64,000 bases of DNA, from assembly GCA_900770285.1 (NCBI GenBank), contig CAAGJO010000010.1, positions 17,158-81,157 on the forward strand, in the 5' to 3' direction. The stretch is from Oscillospiraceae bacterium (GTDB lineage: Bacteria; Bacillota; Clostridia; Oscillospirales; Ruminococcaceae). Shown one piece after another: positions 37,078 to 45,519 of the stretch; position 1 is the first letter of the stretch; the number at the start of each line of letters is the position of its first letter. A program made the translations under genes and the position numbers. The notes beneath the pieces were generated by a model. It was not told where the DNA came from. It worked only from the letters and a program-made list of their open reading frames with translations, and made no database searches.

Positions 37078-38226
37078 TTAATTCTGATCTATTTGATTTC
37101 TGATAAATTCTCTTGCAGCTTTATCTGCATTGAGAACATCTTCAAGACAGGTTATCTCTTTTTTTTCTGCCTTGTCAAGTGCTTTTGTAACAAGTCTGCC
37201 TATATCCAGAAACTTTATTTTTCCTTTGAGAAATGCGTCAACTGCCACTTCGTTTGCACCGTTAACTACAGCAGGCAATGTTCCACCTATAGTTATTGCC
37301 TTTATGCAGGCAGTTAAACATTCAAATGTATCATAATCAGGTTTTGCAAATGTAAGTTCACCGTAATCGGTGAGCGACAAATGCTTTGTGGGGCATTCCA
37401 TTCTCTCCGGATAAAGCAAAGCATACTGAATCGGAATTTTCATATCAGGAACACCCATTTGTCCGATTACCGAACAATCATTATATTCAACTGCCGAATG
37501 TAAAACGCTTTCACGATGAACCACGATTTCAATCTGCTGTGGCTTCAAATCAAAAAGCCACATAGCTTCGATAAATTCCAACCCCTTATTCATAAGTGTA
37601 GATGAATCAATGGTCACTTTATTTCCCATTGACCAGTTGGGATGATTAAGAGCCTGTTCCGCAGTTACATTCTCAAGCTCTTTTTTTGTTTTTCCAAAAA
37701 AAGGTCCGCCCGAAGCTGTGAGGATAATTTTACTTACCTGTGATTTTTTGTTGCCCTGAAGACACTGAAAAATTGCCGAATGTTCACTGTCCACAGGAAA
37801 TATCTTAACTCCCTTTTCCTTAGCGGCACGAGTAACAAGCTGCCCCCCGGTTACAAGAGTTTCCTTGTTTGCCAGAGCAATATCCGTACCATGCTCAATA
37901 GCCGCAAGCGTTGGTTTCAATCCCACCATACCCACGACTGAATTAAGCATTATATCAACGCCGTCAAGCTGAGCGATTTTACAAAGACCGTCCATACCGC
38001 AAAAAATCTCAGCATCAGTATCTTTAAGCAGCCCTTTCAATTCCTCCAGCTTGTTTTCAGTATATATACAGACATATTCAGCGCCGAATTTTTTAACCTG
38101 TTCAGCAAGCAAATTTACATTTGAATGAGCTGCAAGTGCCTTCACTTTAATATTATGCTTTTCGACTACAGTCAATGCCTGAGTTCCTATTGAACCTGTT
38201 GAACCTAAAATAGTTACCGTTTTCAT
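37078..38226 (-). CDS. dxr: 1-deoxy-D-xylulose 5-phosphate reductoisomerase
   Basis: Second step of the MEP isoprenoid pathway, converting DXP to MEP with NADPH. The 382-residue product starts with the NADPH-binding ILGSTGSIGTQAL. Metal and substrate residues lie in FPVDSEHSAIFQCLQG (Asp-Ser-Glu) and in ATIDSSTLMNKGLEFIEA-like sequence near 205-222, with Met in place of the catalytic loop Trp region intact. ATG at 38226 follows AAAGGA; the open frame extends ten codons further without a good start. Confidence 0.97.
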   Translation of the reverse strand: MKTVTILGSTGSIGTQALTVVEKHNIKVKALAAHSNVNLLAEQVKKFGAEYVCIYTENKLEELKGLLKDTDAEIFCGMDGLCKIAQLDGVDIMLNSVVGMVGLKPTLAAIEHGTDIALANKETLVTGGQLVTRAAKEKGVKIFPVDSEHSAIFQCLQGNKKSQVSKIILTASGGPFFGKTKKELENVTAEQALNHPNWSMGNKVTIDSSTLMNKGLEFIEAMWLFDLKPQQIEIVVHRESVLHSAVEYNDCSVIGQMGVPDMKIPIQYALLYPERMECPTKHLSLTDYGELTFAKPDYDTFECLTACIKAITIGGTLPAVVNGANEVAVDAFLKGKIKFLDIGRLVTKALDKAEKKEITCLEDVLNADKAAREFIRNQIDQN

Positions 38227-38257
38227 GTGATTTTCCTTTATCTCTCTAACAACCAAT

Positions 38258-38286
38258 AGGGGAACTCCAAAAAGTTCCCCTTTTTA
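38258..38286 (+). terminator. Hairpin with antisense-side T-run in the cdsA-dxr gap
   Basis: AGGGGAAC (38258-38265) pairs with GTTCCCCT (38274-38281), followed on the plus strand by TTTTTATT. The genes here run on the minus strand, where the hairpin is followed by ATTGG rather than a T-run. So it would stop plus-strand (antisense) transcripts, or act as an mRNA hairpin between cdsA and dxr. Confidence 0.45.
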
Positions 38287-38301
38287 TTAGTATTATCATA
38301 A

Positions 38302-39129
38302 TTAAATTATCCAGCCCTGACTGAACACAAAGTACATAAACGGTGCAACAAACATAAAGCTGTCAAACCTATCCATTACTCCCCCATGTCCCGGCATTAT
38401 ATTTCCGTAGTCCTTTATACCATACTGACGTTTGATTACCGACGCAGTCAGATCTCCTACAAGTCCGATAACTGCACAAATCATACCGCTGAGTATCATG
38501 AAAACGTAATGCAAAGGCGCACCGTCCAAAAGATATTCATATACAAGTCCTATTATAAGGAACAAAACACCGTTGGTTACAACTCCTCCTATAACACCTT
38601 CAACAGTTTTCTTTGGGCTGATTTTGGGGCAAAGAGGCGTTTTGCCAAAAAATGTTCCTGCAAAATAAGCCCCTGAATCTGCAAGCCATGAACCGCAAAG
38701 AGTTACGATTATCATAAACATTCCGCCCACTTTAACGCTGTTCATATAAAGCAATGTAGAGAACGAGAAATTTATAATATACGGAATTGCAAGCATTGAA
38801 AAGAAATCCACAGCTTTCAGACTTTCATGTTCAATAAGGAACAATATGCTCATAGAAATCAGCAGTGCCGCAAAGAATAAATTATTGTTCAGCCACACAA
38901 GCACGCCATGATTCAGCCATATATAAGACATACATGACAATAAAGTATATCCTATTGCAATATACATCTGGGGCTTATGTTCATTAAGTTTCATAGCTCT
39001 GAACATTTCAAAAACTGCGATTGCAGCCAGTGCACCTACAGCCAGTGGAAGCACAAATGTATTATGTAAAATCAAAACAACCACAGCAATCACTAAAGCA
39101 ACTGCTGCTGAAATTATACGAGTAGTCAT
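38302..39129 (-). CDS. cdsA: Phosphatidate cytidylyltransferase
   Basis: Integral membrane enzyme that makes CDP-diacylglycerol from phosphatidate and CTP. The 275-residue protein has about seven hydrophobic segments and the signature near the C-terminus, beginning DYGNIMPGHGGVMDRFDSF. It follows uppS by 23 bases in the standard uppS-cdsA-dxr order. An AAGGAG site precedes the ATG. Confidence 0.96.
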   Translation of the reverse strand: MTTRIISAAVALVIAVVVLILHNTFVLPLAVGALAAIAVFEMFRAMKLNEHKPQMYIAIGYTLLSCMSYIWLNHGVLVWLNNNLFFAALLISMSILFLIEHESLKAVDFFSMLAIPYIINFSFSTLLYMNSVKVGGMFMIIVTLCGSWLADSGAYFAGTFFGKTPLCPKISPKKTVEGVIGGVVTNGVLFLIIGLVYEYLLDGAPLHYVFMILSGMICAVIGLVGDLTASVIKRQYGIKDYGNIMPGHGGVMDRFDSFMFVAPFMYFVFSQGWII

Positions 39130-39152
39130 AAAAATACTCCTTAATAAAAAAT

Positions 39153-39881
39153 TTAAACGCCGCCAAATCTGCGGTTCCTCTCGCTATATTCCAAAACAGC
39201 GGCGTCCAGATCCTTATTGGTAAAATCAGGCCACAGAATATCTGTAAAATAATATTCCGCATATGCTGACTGCCAGATAAGGAAATTTGAAAGTCTTTGC
39301 TCTCCGCTTGGTCTGATAATAAGGTCGACAGGGGGTATTTCCTCAGTGTACAATCTTGACTGCACAAGCTGTTCGTCAATGCTCTCAGTATCCAGCTTGC
39401 CGCTTTTTACATCACGGGCAATACTTCTGACAGCATGAGTTATTTCCTCATGACCCCCATAATTAACGGCAAGAACAACCGTCATAGAGTCAAAATCCTT
39501 AGAAAGCTCCTCCGCATTGTGCATTTTCTCCTGCAGTACAGGTGAAAGTTTTGTCCTGTCCCCTATAAATCTCAGGCGGATATTTTCGCTTGTAAAGCTG
39601 CTGACATCATCAAGATAGTTCTCAAAAAGCTTCATGATTGAGTTTACTTCATCCTGCGGACGCCGCCAGTTTTCAGTTGAAAAAGCATAGTAAGTCATAT
39701 AAGAAATCCCGATATCTCTTGCATGACGTGAAATTTTCTTAAATGTTTTTGCCCCCTCACGGTGACCGTATTTTCTTGGCATAAAGCGTTTTTTAGCCCA
39801 TCTGCCGTTGCCGTCCATAATAACACCCACATGAGTGGGTATTTTTACATTTTCACCGAGGGTAATTTTTTTCTTAGCCAT
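39153..39881 (-). CDS. uppS: Isoprenyl transferase (undecaprenyl diphosphate synthase)
   Basis: Cis-prenyltransferase that extends farnesyl diphosphate to the C55 lipid carrier for peptidoglycan. In the 242-residue chain GVIMDGNGRWAKKR (near 19-32) carries the catalytic Asp, and YAFSTENWRRP and the C-terminal RPSGEQRLSNFL segments bind diphosphate. It is followed by cdsA and preceded by frr. Confidence 0.97.
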   Translation of the reverse strand: MAKKKITLGENVKIPTHVGVIMDGNGRWAKKRFMPRKYGHREGAKTFKKISRHARDIGISYMTYYAFSTENWRRPQDEVNSIMKLFENYLDDVSSFTSENIRLRFIGDRTKLSPVLQEKMHNAEELSKDFDSMTVVLAVNYGGHEEITHAVRSIARDVKSGKLDTESIDEQLVQSRLYTEEIPPVDLIIRPSGEQRLSNFLIWQSAYAEYYFTDILWPDFTNKDLDAAVLEYSERNRRFGGV

Positions 39882-39896
39882 AAAACAATACCAGCC

Positions 39897-40451
39897 TTAA
39901 ATTGAAAGAATCTCCTTTTCCTTATCGGCAACACACTGATCGATTTTCTTGATGAATTTATCAGTAAGCTTCTGGATCTGATCTTCGCAATCCTTTAAAT
40001 CATCTTCTGTAATATCGCCTTTTTTCTTCATGGCTTTATATTTTTCCATAGCATCACGTCTGATTGAACGTACTGCGACCTTTGTTTCTTCTCCCTGTTT
40101 TTTAACATCCTTAACCAGTTTTTTTCTGTCCTCTTCTGTAGGCTGTGGAAAAGTCATTCTTAAAACAGTACCGTCATTCTGAGGATTGATACCTATATCT
40201 GATGCCTGAATTGCTTTCTGAATCGGAACTAATGTTGATTTGTCCCAAGGCTGAATTATAAGAATTCTTGCTTCCGGAACGGAAACTGCTGCCATCTGAT
40301 TGATCGGGGTCGGCACTCCGTAATAATCCACCTTTACTCTGTCGAGAACCGCAGGATTTGCTCTGCCTGCTCTTATTTCGCTGAATTCCTTAAGCATTAC
40401 GTCAACTGATTTCTGCATTTTTGCAGATGCCTTTTCTCTGATTTCTTCCAT
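39897..40451 (-). CDS. frr: Ribosome recycling factor
   Basis: Splits the post-termination ribosome together with EF-G. The 184-residue product has REIRAGRANPAVLDRV-type sequence near 30-45 (EFSEIRAGRANP) and the C-terminal helices with KKQGEETKVAVRSIRRDA. ATG at 40451 lies nine bases after AAAGGG and gives the usual length; two earlier in-frame ATGs overlap that site. It follows pyrH by 34 bases. Confidence 0.96.
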   Translation of the reverse strand: MEEIREKASAKMQKSVDVMLKEFSEIRAGRANPAVLDRVKVDYYGVPTPINQMAAVSVPEARILIIQPWDKSTLVPIQKAIQASDIGINPQNDGTVLRMTFPQPTEEDRKKLVKDVKKQGEETKVAVRSIRRDAMEKYKAMKKKGDITEDDLKDCEDQIQKLTDKFIKKIDQCVADKEKEILSI

Positions 40452-40485
40452 GTCATTCATCCCTTTCATTTAATTAAAGCAAAAT

Positions 40486-41190
40486 TTATTTTACTAATGT
40501 ACCAACGCTTTTGCCCATGCAAGCTTCATAGATATTATTCGGATTTCCAATATCAAATACAAGAATCGGAATAGAGTTATCTTTGCACATTGCCGCTGCT
40601 GTTGAATCCATAACTTCAAGACCTTTTGAAAGAATGTCCCCGAAGCTTATTTCATCAAACTTAACTGCATCGTCATATTTATGAGGATCTTTGTCATAAA
40701 CACCATCAACCATAGTAGCTTTAAGCATTATATCAGCTTCTATTTCAGCAGCTCTTAATGCTGCCGCCGTATCAGTTGAAAAGAACGGATTTCCTGTTCC
40801 GCAGCCGAAAATTACAACCCTTCCTTTTTCAAAATGACGCATAGCCTTATTTCTGATATAAGGTTCAGCAACTTCCCGCATGGAAATAGCTGTCTGCACA
40901 CGAACATCAATTCCGCAGTTTTCAAGTCCGTCAGCTACTGCCAGAGCATTCATGGCTGTTGCAAGCATGCCGATATGATCAGCTCTTGTTCTGTCCATAG
41001 CACCGCTTGAACGGCCTCTCCAGAAATTGCCTCCGCCAACAACGATACCAATCTGTACACCGGCATCAACACATTTTTTTAAGCTTTTTCCAATGCTGTT
41101 GATAACATCAAAATCCAGCCCCTGTTTTTTATCTCCTGCCAAAGCCTCACCGCTTAGTTTAAGAAGTATTCTATTATATTTCGGCTCCAT
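40486..41190 (-). CDS. pyrH: UMP kinase
   Basis: Hexameric amino-acid-kinase-fold enzyme that phosphorylates UMP. The 234-residue protein has [13 protein letters not shown] at the start, [12 protein letters not shown] and the later [17 protein letters not shown]. It is the first gene of the pyrH-frr-uppS-cdsA-dxr-rseP-ispG-polC run. Confidence 0.97.
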   Translation of the reverse strand: MEPKYNRILLKLSGEALAGDKKQGLDFDVINSIGKSLKKCVDAGVQIGIVVGGGNFWRGRSSGAMDRTRADHIGMLATAMNALAVADGLENCGIDVRVQTAISMREVAEPYIRNKAMRHFEKGRVVIFGCGTGNPFFSTDTAAALRAAEIEADIMLKATMVDGVYDKDPHKYDDAVKFDEISFGDILSKGLEVMDSTAAAMCKDNSIPILVFDIGNPNNIYEACMGKSVGTLVK

Positions 41191-41279
41191 TTCATAACCA
41201 TTCCTTTCGATTGAAATATAAAATACAGTTCTTTAAAATCCAATTCATTAAAAATCTCCGATCAAATATGCTCTTTTAA

Positions 41280-41308
41280 ATTATACTATATTTTCATACA
41301 AAAGTAAA
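41280..41308 (-). promoter_or_regulatory. Promoter for the pyrH operon
   Basis: On the minus strand TTTACT and TATAAT are spaced by 17 bases, about 90 bases before pyrH. Confidence 0.75.
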
Positions 41309-41345
41309 GCACTTTTTCTTCATATTTATTATTTTGAAAAAGAGA

Positions 41346-41399
41346 CGAAAAAATCCTCTCAAGCGTAAAATTTAAAAATAAAATTTTATGCATAAGAGG
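41346..41399 (-). terminator. Terminator after the Spo0A-family gene
   Basis: On the minus strand CCTCT...AGAGG encloses a longer imperfect stem with TAAAATTT/AAATTTTA and is followed by ATTTTTT. It starts a few bases past the stop codon. Confidence 0.75.
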
Positions 41400-41405
41400 A
41401 AAAAA

Positions 41406-42203
41406 TCAATTATATTGTTTATTGTAATATTTTGCAATTATGTCTGAGAAATCATCCTTTAATCTTCCGCCCACAGCTTTTATAAACTTCACAGTTGTCG
41501 GTTTCTTCTGACTATCTGACATATCTTCCGGAAAAATAGCCGTTTTTACATAATCAGGGCATTTCTTCCAGGCCTGACCAATTGATGAACGAATATCCCA
41601 TTCAACCTTTGAGTTTGTGATATCATATTTTTTTGCTATTTCAGGATATACATCTTTGGAAAGATTCAGCTTTGTATCATCTTCCATTATATACCGGAAC
41701 AATACTTCCCGTATGTAGATAAATCCCTGCATTCCCGAATGAAATCCGCACATAGTCAAAGCGTCGTTAATAGCTTTATAAATATCATTTTCTATTTCAG
41801 AACGGTTGAATGATACTTCTTCTGCTGAGCTTTTTATCAGCCTGCGTATACCGGCAAAGGAATAAGGCAAGTCCAGGCATTTCTGTACTTTCATACTCAA
41901 AAGCTTTTGCCTTGAATATTGGTTTGAATATATTCCGATTGTAATAATTTTCGGCGGTTTGTCAAGTTGATTCAGATTATTAATAAGCCTATACAAGTCC
42001 TGAGCGTCAAGCTCCGTGATAAACATGATAAGAACGTGAGGTTCATATTTCAGTACTGCTATTTCAATATCCGAGCAGACAATAGAATCGCTCGCAGGCT
42101 TTACGGTTTTAACATCTATATTGCTTTTATTAAAACTGTTTATTAACAACTCATCATCAAAAAAGCCGCTTCCGGATACCAGTACTTTTGGACATATCAC
42201 TTT
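41406..42203 (-). CDS. Spo0A-family protein with degenerate receiver domain
   Basis: The C-terminal part (about 143-258 of the longest 271-residue frame) matches the Spo0A DNA-binding domain: GMQGFIYIREVLFRYIME, VYPEIAKKYDITNSKVEWDI and the closing KPTTVKFIKAVGGRLKDD. The N-terminal 125 residues keep the alternating strand-helix pattern of a response-regulator receiver, but the phosphoacceptor strand reads PHVLIMFI without Asp and the usual Lys-Pro near the end is LP. It is therefore probably not phosphorylated. GTG at 42203 is preferred (AGGTG five bases upstream, and the promoter places the transcript start about 24 bases before it); an ATG at 42221 is the alternative. Whether it controls sporulation or another state is unknown. 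Confidence 0.85.
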   Translation of the reverse strand, partial: KVICPKVLVSGSGFFDDELLINSFNKSNIDVKTVKPASDSIVCSDIEIAVLKYEPHVLIMFITELDAQDLYRLINNLNQLDKPPKIITIGIYSNQYSRQKLLSMKVQKCLDLPYSFAGIRRLIKSSAEEVSFNRSEIENDIYKAINDALTMCGFHSGMQGFIYIREVLFRYIMEDDTKLNLSKDVYPEIAKKYDITNSKVEWDIRSSIGQAWKKCPDYVKTAIFPEDMSDSQKKPTTVKFIKAVGGRLKDDFSDIIAKYYNKQYN

Positions 42204-42233
42204 ATCACCTGCTTTTACCATAATCTCTTATTA

Positions 42234-42262
42234 ATTTTATCAAATTAATACTGTAATTTCAA
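42234..42262 (-). promoter_or_regulatory. Promoter for the Spo0A-family gene
   Basis: On the minus strand TTGAAA and TAAAAT are spaced by 17 bases. The predicted start of transcription near 42227 would leave almost no leader for an ATG at 42221, which supports the GTG start at 42203. Confidence 0.65.
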
Positions 42263-42386
42263 TACATTTGATAAAATATAACGTATTTATGGATAATTTT
42301 TAATTACTTATTAATAATGCTCGAAAAATCTCCTGACTATTTAGTCCAAAAAATCAGATTTTTATACATTTATGCAATATAAGCTT

Positions 42387-42415
42387 TTGCTTATTCATAT
42401 CTGAATTAATATAAT
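42387..42415 (+). promoter_or_regulatory. Promoter for the ferritin-like gene
   Basis: TTGCTT (42387-42392) and TATAAT (42410-42415) with a 17-base spacer lie about 75 bases before the gene. The rest of the 270-base divergent gap (42263-42386) is AT-rich and shows no further supported feature. Confidence 0.68.
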
Positions 42416-42492
42416 GAATTTTCATGACAGAAATGGATATAATTATAGATAAGTATAGAAAAGATTTTTAAACAAAGTAAAGGATGATAAAA

Positions 42493-42927
42493 ATGATTGA
42501 AAATGATACTGTAAAACTGCTGCGTGAATGTGATGCCGGAATCAAAATGGGAATAAACGTTATTGACGGTTCTCTTGACTATGTTCACAGCCGCAGACTA
42601 AAAAAGCTGCTCAAAGGTTCTATGAAAGAACATAAGGCCATTGACGGCAATTTACAGAACTTGCTTGACAGATATGAGGACAACGGCAAAAGTCTTCCTG
42701 CAATGGCAAGAATTATGTCGCAGGTAAAACTGGATTTTAAGCTGGCATTAAATTCAGGCGACCATACTGTTGCAGACTTTATAACCGATGGATGCAATAT
42801 GGGCATTAAATCTCTTTCTAAATATCTGAATCAGTATGCCGCAGCAGATGAAAAATCAAAAGATATTGCTAAAAAACTTATTGCTGTTGAAGAAAAAATG
42901 TCCGTTGACCTGAGAGATTTTCTTTAA
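42493..42927 (+). CDS. Ferritin-like four-helix protein (DUF2383-like), hypothetical
   Basis: A 144-residue cytoplasmic protein made of four amphipathic helices. The first helix has LLRECDAGIKMGINVIDG, and the second has KEHKAIDGNLQNLLDRYED, similar in spacing to the DUF2383/PA2169-type ferritin-like fold. Conserved Glu and His residues that would bind metal are only partly present, so a metal role is open. ATG at 42493 lies eight bases after AAAGGA; the ATG at 42484 touches that site. It is divergent from the Spo0A-family gene and upstream of the iron-uptake genes. Confidence 0.55.
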   Translation: MIENDTVKLLRECDAGIKMGINVIDGSLDYVHSRRLKKLLKGSMKEHKAIDGNLQNLLDRYEDNGKSLPAMARIMSQVKLDFKLALNSGDHTVADFITDGCNMGIKSLSKYLNQYAAADEKSKDIAKKLIAVEEKMSVDLRDFL

Positions 42928-42985
42928 TGCAGCAGTGCATGATACCTGCCGATGATTGTACAGTGCTGCCTTAAATTTGTTTCCA

Positions 42986-43014
42986 TTGACTTTAGATTTA
43001 AAATGTGTTATCAT
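42986..43014 (+). promoter_or_regulatory. Promoter for feoAB
   Basis: TTGACT and TATCAT are spaced by 17 bases, 48 bases before feoA. The -10 is followed by ATTA, the pattern shared with hisZ, rpsL and the mannanase gene. Confidence 0.78.
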
Positions 43015-43019
43015 ATTAA

Positions 43020-43033
43020 TTAGAGTAGACTAA
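43020..43033 (+). promoter_or_regulatory. Candidate metal-repressor operator at feoA
   Basis: TTAG-N6-CTAA lies at the predicted start of feoAB transcription. The half-sites resemble those of DtxR/IdeR-type iron repressors. The palindrome is short (four bases per arm), so this is a suggestion only. Confidence 0.4.
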
Positions 43034-43061
43034 CCGCCTATAATGAGAGGTGTATAAATAA

Positions 43062-43304
43062 ATGAGTGAACTCACTTTAAATGATTTATCAAAAGGTGAC
43101 AGTGCTCTTGTGGTACGAATCAACTGTGTGGGAGCAACGAAAAGGCGTCTGATTGATATGGGAATTACCCCCGGCGTTAATGTTATGCTTTACAGAATTG
43201 CCCCAATGGGCGATCCTCTTGAACTCAAGCTGAGAGGATACGTTCTTTCCATAAGGCGTTCTGAAGCTAAAAATATTATAGTCCAGAAGGAGAGCAGAAA
43301 ATGA
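43062..43304 (+). CDS. feoA: Ferrous iron transport protein A
   Basis: An 80-residue SH3-like cytoplasmic protein that works with FeoB. It contains RRLIDMGITPGVNVMLYRIAP and ends with LRGYVLSIRRSEAKNI, both typical. Its stop codon overlaps the feoB start (ATGA), showing translational coupling. Confidence 0.95.
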   Translation: MSELTLNDLSKGDSALVVRINCVGATKRRLIDMGITPGVNVMLYRIAPMGDPLELKLRGYVLSIRRSEAKNIIVQKESRK

Positions 43305-45304
43305 TAAATGTTGCATTGGCAGGTAATCCGAACTGCGGTAAAACAACGCTCTTTAATGCTTTGACAGGCTCTAATCAATATGTGGGTAACTGGGCAGGAG
43401 TTACTGTTGAAAAGAAAATGGGACAGACTAAAGACGGCAATTTCAATATTGTTGACCTGCCGGGCATATACTCCCTTTCGCCTTATTCAATGGAAGAAAT
43501 CGTAAGCCGTGACTACATATTAAATGAGAAGCCCGATGCTATAATAAATATAATTGACGGCACAAATATTGAACGGAATTTATACCTTACTGTTCAGCTT
43601 ATAGAACTTCAGACCCCTATGGTGCTTGTTATAAATATGATGGACGATGTAAAATCTCAGGGAACGTCAATTGATACATGCTATCTCTCCAAACTTTTAG
43701 GTATACCCATCGTACCGATTTCCGCCCGTCACGGCGAGAATATTGACGAGGTTTTAAGACAAATTTCATATGTTGTAAAAAATAAACTTACACCGCCTGA
43801 TATTAATTATGACAACAACACACAGAATGCTTTGAATACTATTTTTTCGGAAATATATGACCAGGACCGTCCTCTTCCCTATTCTTTTTATTCTTCAAAA
43901 GTGCTTGAAGATGACCAGCGTGTAATCAAGGAATTAAAGCTTAGTGACACAAAGCTCGAACATATAGAAAAGGTCATAAAAAAATACGAAAGCACAAGCC
44001 GATACGGTGACAGAGAAACTATGCTTGCCGATGCAAGATATAAATTTATTGAAGATGTCACCCGGAAATGCGTTAAAAAAGGCAGAAAAGCTGATAAGCT
44101 TTCAGTCAGCGACAAAATCGACCTGGTGGTAACCAATAAATTTCTTGCCCTGCCTATATTTTTGCTTATAATGCTTGGAATTTTCTCACTTACATTCGGT
44201 CCTGCAGGCACATTTTTATCTGACCTTATTGACAAGCTGTTCAATGATATTCTGTCTCCTGCCGTTACAAGACTGCTCACATCTGCCGATGCACCGCTTT
44301 GGACGCAGTCGCTTCTGGTTGACGGAGTTATACACGGCGTAGGGGGAATTTTAACCTTTCTCCCGCAAATCGCCATACTTTTTCTCTGTCTTTCAATCCT
44401 TGAGGACAGCGGTTATATGGCACGAGCGGCATTTATCACCGACAGATTTTTAAGAAAGCTGGGACTTTCCGGCAAAAGCTTTATACCGATGCTTATGGGA
44501 TTTGGCTGTACTACCCCTGCTGTTATGGCGGCAAGAACTGAAGAAAATATGAGCGAACGCCGAATGACCATTATGCTTATTCCCTTTATGTCCTGCGGTG
44601 CAAAACTCCCGATTTATGCTTTGTTTGCCGGTGCATTTTTCAAGAAATACAAAGGTCTTGTAGTATTTTCAATGTATCTTATTGGATTTTTGCTTGCAAT
44701 ACTTGTGGGACTTATACTGAAAAAGACGGTATTCAAATCAAACAAAGCTCCGTTTATAATGGAACTTCCTACATACCGTGTTCCAATGGTAAAATCCGTA
44801 TTAAAAAATACATGGGATAAATGCCGTGGATTTATTGTTAAAGCAGGAACAGTTATTTTTGCAATGTCCATTGTTATATGGGTCCTGCAGTCTTTTACAC
44901 CAACCTTACATTTTACAACCGACAGCAGTGCAAGTATTTTCGGATATCTTGGAGGACTTATTGCTCCTGTTCTTGTTCCTTTGGGCTTTGGCACCTGGAA
45001 AGCAGGAGTATCTCTCCTTTCAGGTTTGGTAGCAAAAGAGGCTGTTGTCAGCACTATGCTAGTACTCTATTCTGCGCCTAACACCACCGCTTTGTCAGGC
45101 GTTCTCACAGGAGTATTCACTCCCCTTTCAGCATTTTCATTTATGATATTCTGCTTATTGTACACTCCTTGTATCTCGGCATTTGTAACGATAAAACGTG
45201 AGATGGACAGCATGAAGTGGGCTCTTGCCAGTGCATTTATGCAGTGTGGAATTGCCTATGTTATGTCCTTGCTGGTTTATCAAATCGGTTCGCTGTTTAT
45301 CTGA
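43301..45304 (+). CDS. feoB: Ferrous iron transporter B
   Basis: G-protein-coupled Fe(II) uptake permease of 667 residues. N-terminal GTPase domain: G1 GNPNCGKTT (8-16), G3 DLPGIYSLSPYS. It is followed by the helical GDI-like domain and a C-terminal membrane part from about residue 275 with Gate motifs (GCTTPAVMAARTEE and, later, GLVAKEAVVSTM). Length is complete. A small FeoB-associated gene follows 14 bases later. Confidence 0.98.
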   Translation: MINVALAGNPNCGKTTLFNALTGSNQYVGNWAGVTVEKKMGQTKDGNFNIVDLPGIYSLSPYSMEEIVSRDYILNEKPDAIINIIDGTNIERNLYLTVQLIELQTPMVLVINMMDDVKSQGTSIDTCYLSKLLGIPIVPISARHGENIDEVLRQISYVVKNKLTPPDINYDNNTQNALNTIFSEIYDQDRPLPYSFYSSKVLEDDQRVIKELKLSDTKLEHIEKVIKKYESTSRYGDRETMLADARYKFIEDVTRKCVKKGRKADKLSVSDKIDLVVTNKFLALPIFLLIMLGIFSLTFGPAGTFLSDLIDKLFNDILSPAVTRLLTSADAPLWTQSLLVDGVIHGVGGILTFLPQIAILFLCLSILEDSGYMARAAFITDRFLRKLGLSGKSFIPMLMGFGCTTPAVMAARTEENMSERRMTIMLIPFMSCGAKLPIYALFAGAFFKKYKGLVVFSMYLIGFLLAILVGLILKKTVFKSNKAPFIMELPTYRVPMVKSVLKNTWDKCRGFIVKAGTVIFAMSIVIWVLQSFTPTLHFTTDSSASIFGYLGGLIAPVLVPLGFGTWKAGVSLLSGLVAKEAVVSTMLVLYSAPNTTALSGVLTGVFTPLSAFSFMIFCLLYTPCISAFVTIKREMDSMKWALASAFMQCGIAYVMSLLVYQIGSLFI

Positions 45305-45318
45305 CCCGGAGGTATTCA

Positions 45319-45498
45319 ATGAAATATTTTATAATAGCTTTTTGCTTGCTTTTAATAGCCCTTGCAGTGGTTATGCTCATTAAATTTATAAAAAAAAGCT
45401 CTGAAGGCTGCTGCTGCGGAAACTGCCGGAATTGCTCAATGAACAGAAAATCCAGCTGCTGCAGCAAAAATAACAGCAAATCAACTAATAATCTTTAA
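45319..45498 (+). CDS. FeoB-associated Cys-rich membrane protein
   Basis: A 59-residue peptide with one N-terminal membrane helix (about 3-22) and a cytoplasmic tail with the cluster CCCGNCRNC and later CC. This is the pattern of FeoB-associated cysteine-rich proteins that often follow feoB and may handle Fe(II) at the inner face. CGGAGG lies six bases before the ATG. The frame is open back into feoB, but that extension is ruled out by this start site. Confidence 0.85.
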   Translation: MKYFIIAFCLLLIALAVVMLIKFIKKSSEGCCCGNCRNCSMNRKSSCCSKNNSKSTNNL

Positions 45499-45519
45499 AC
45501 TATTTTGACAGGTGATTTT

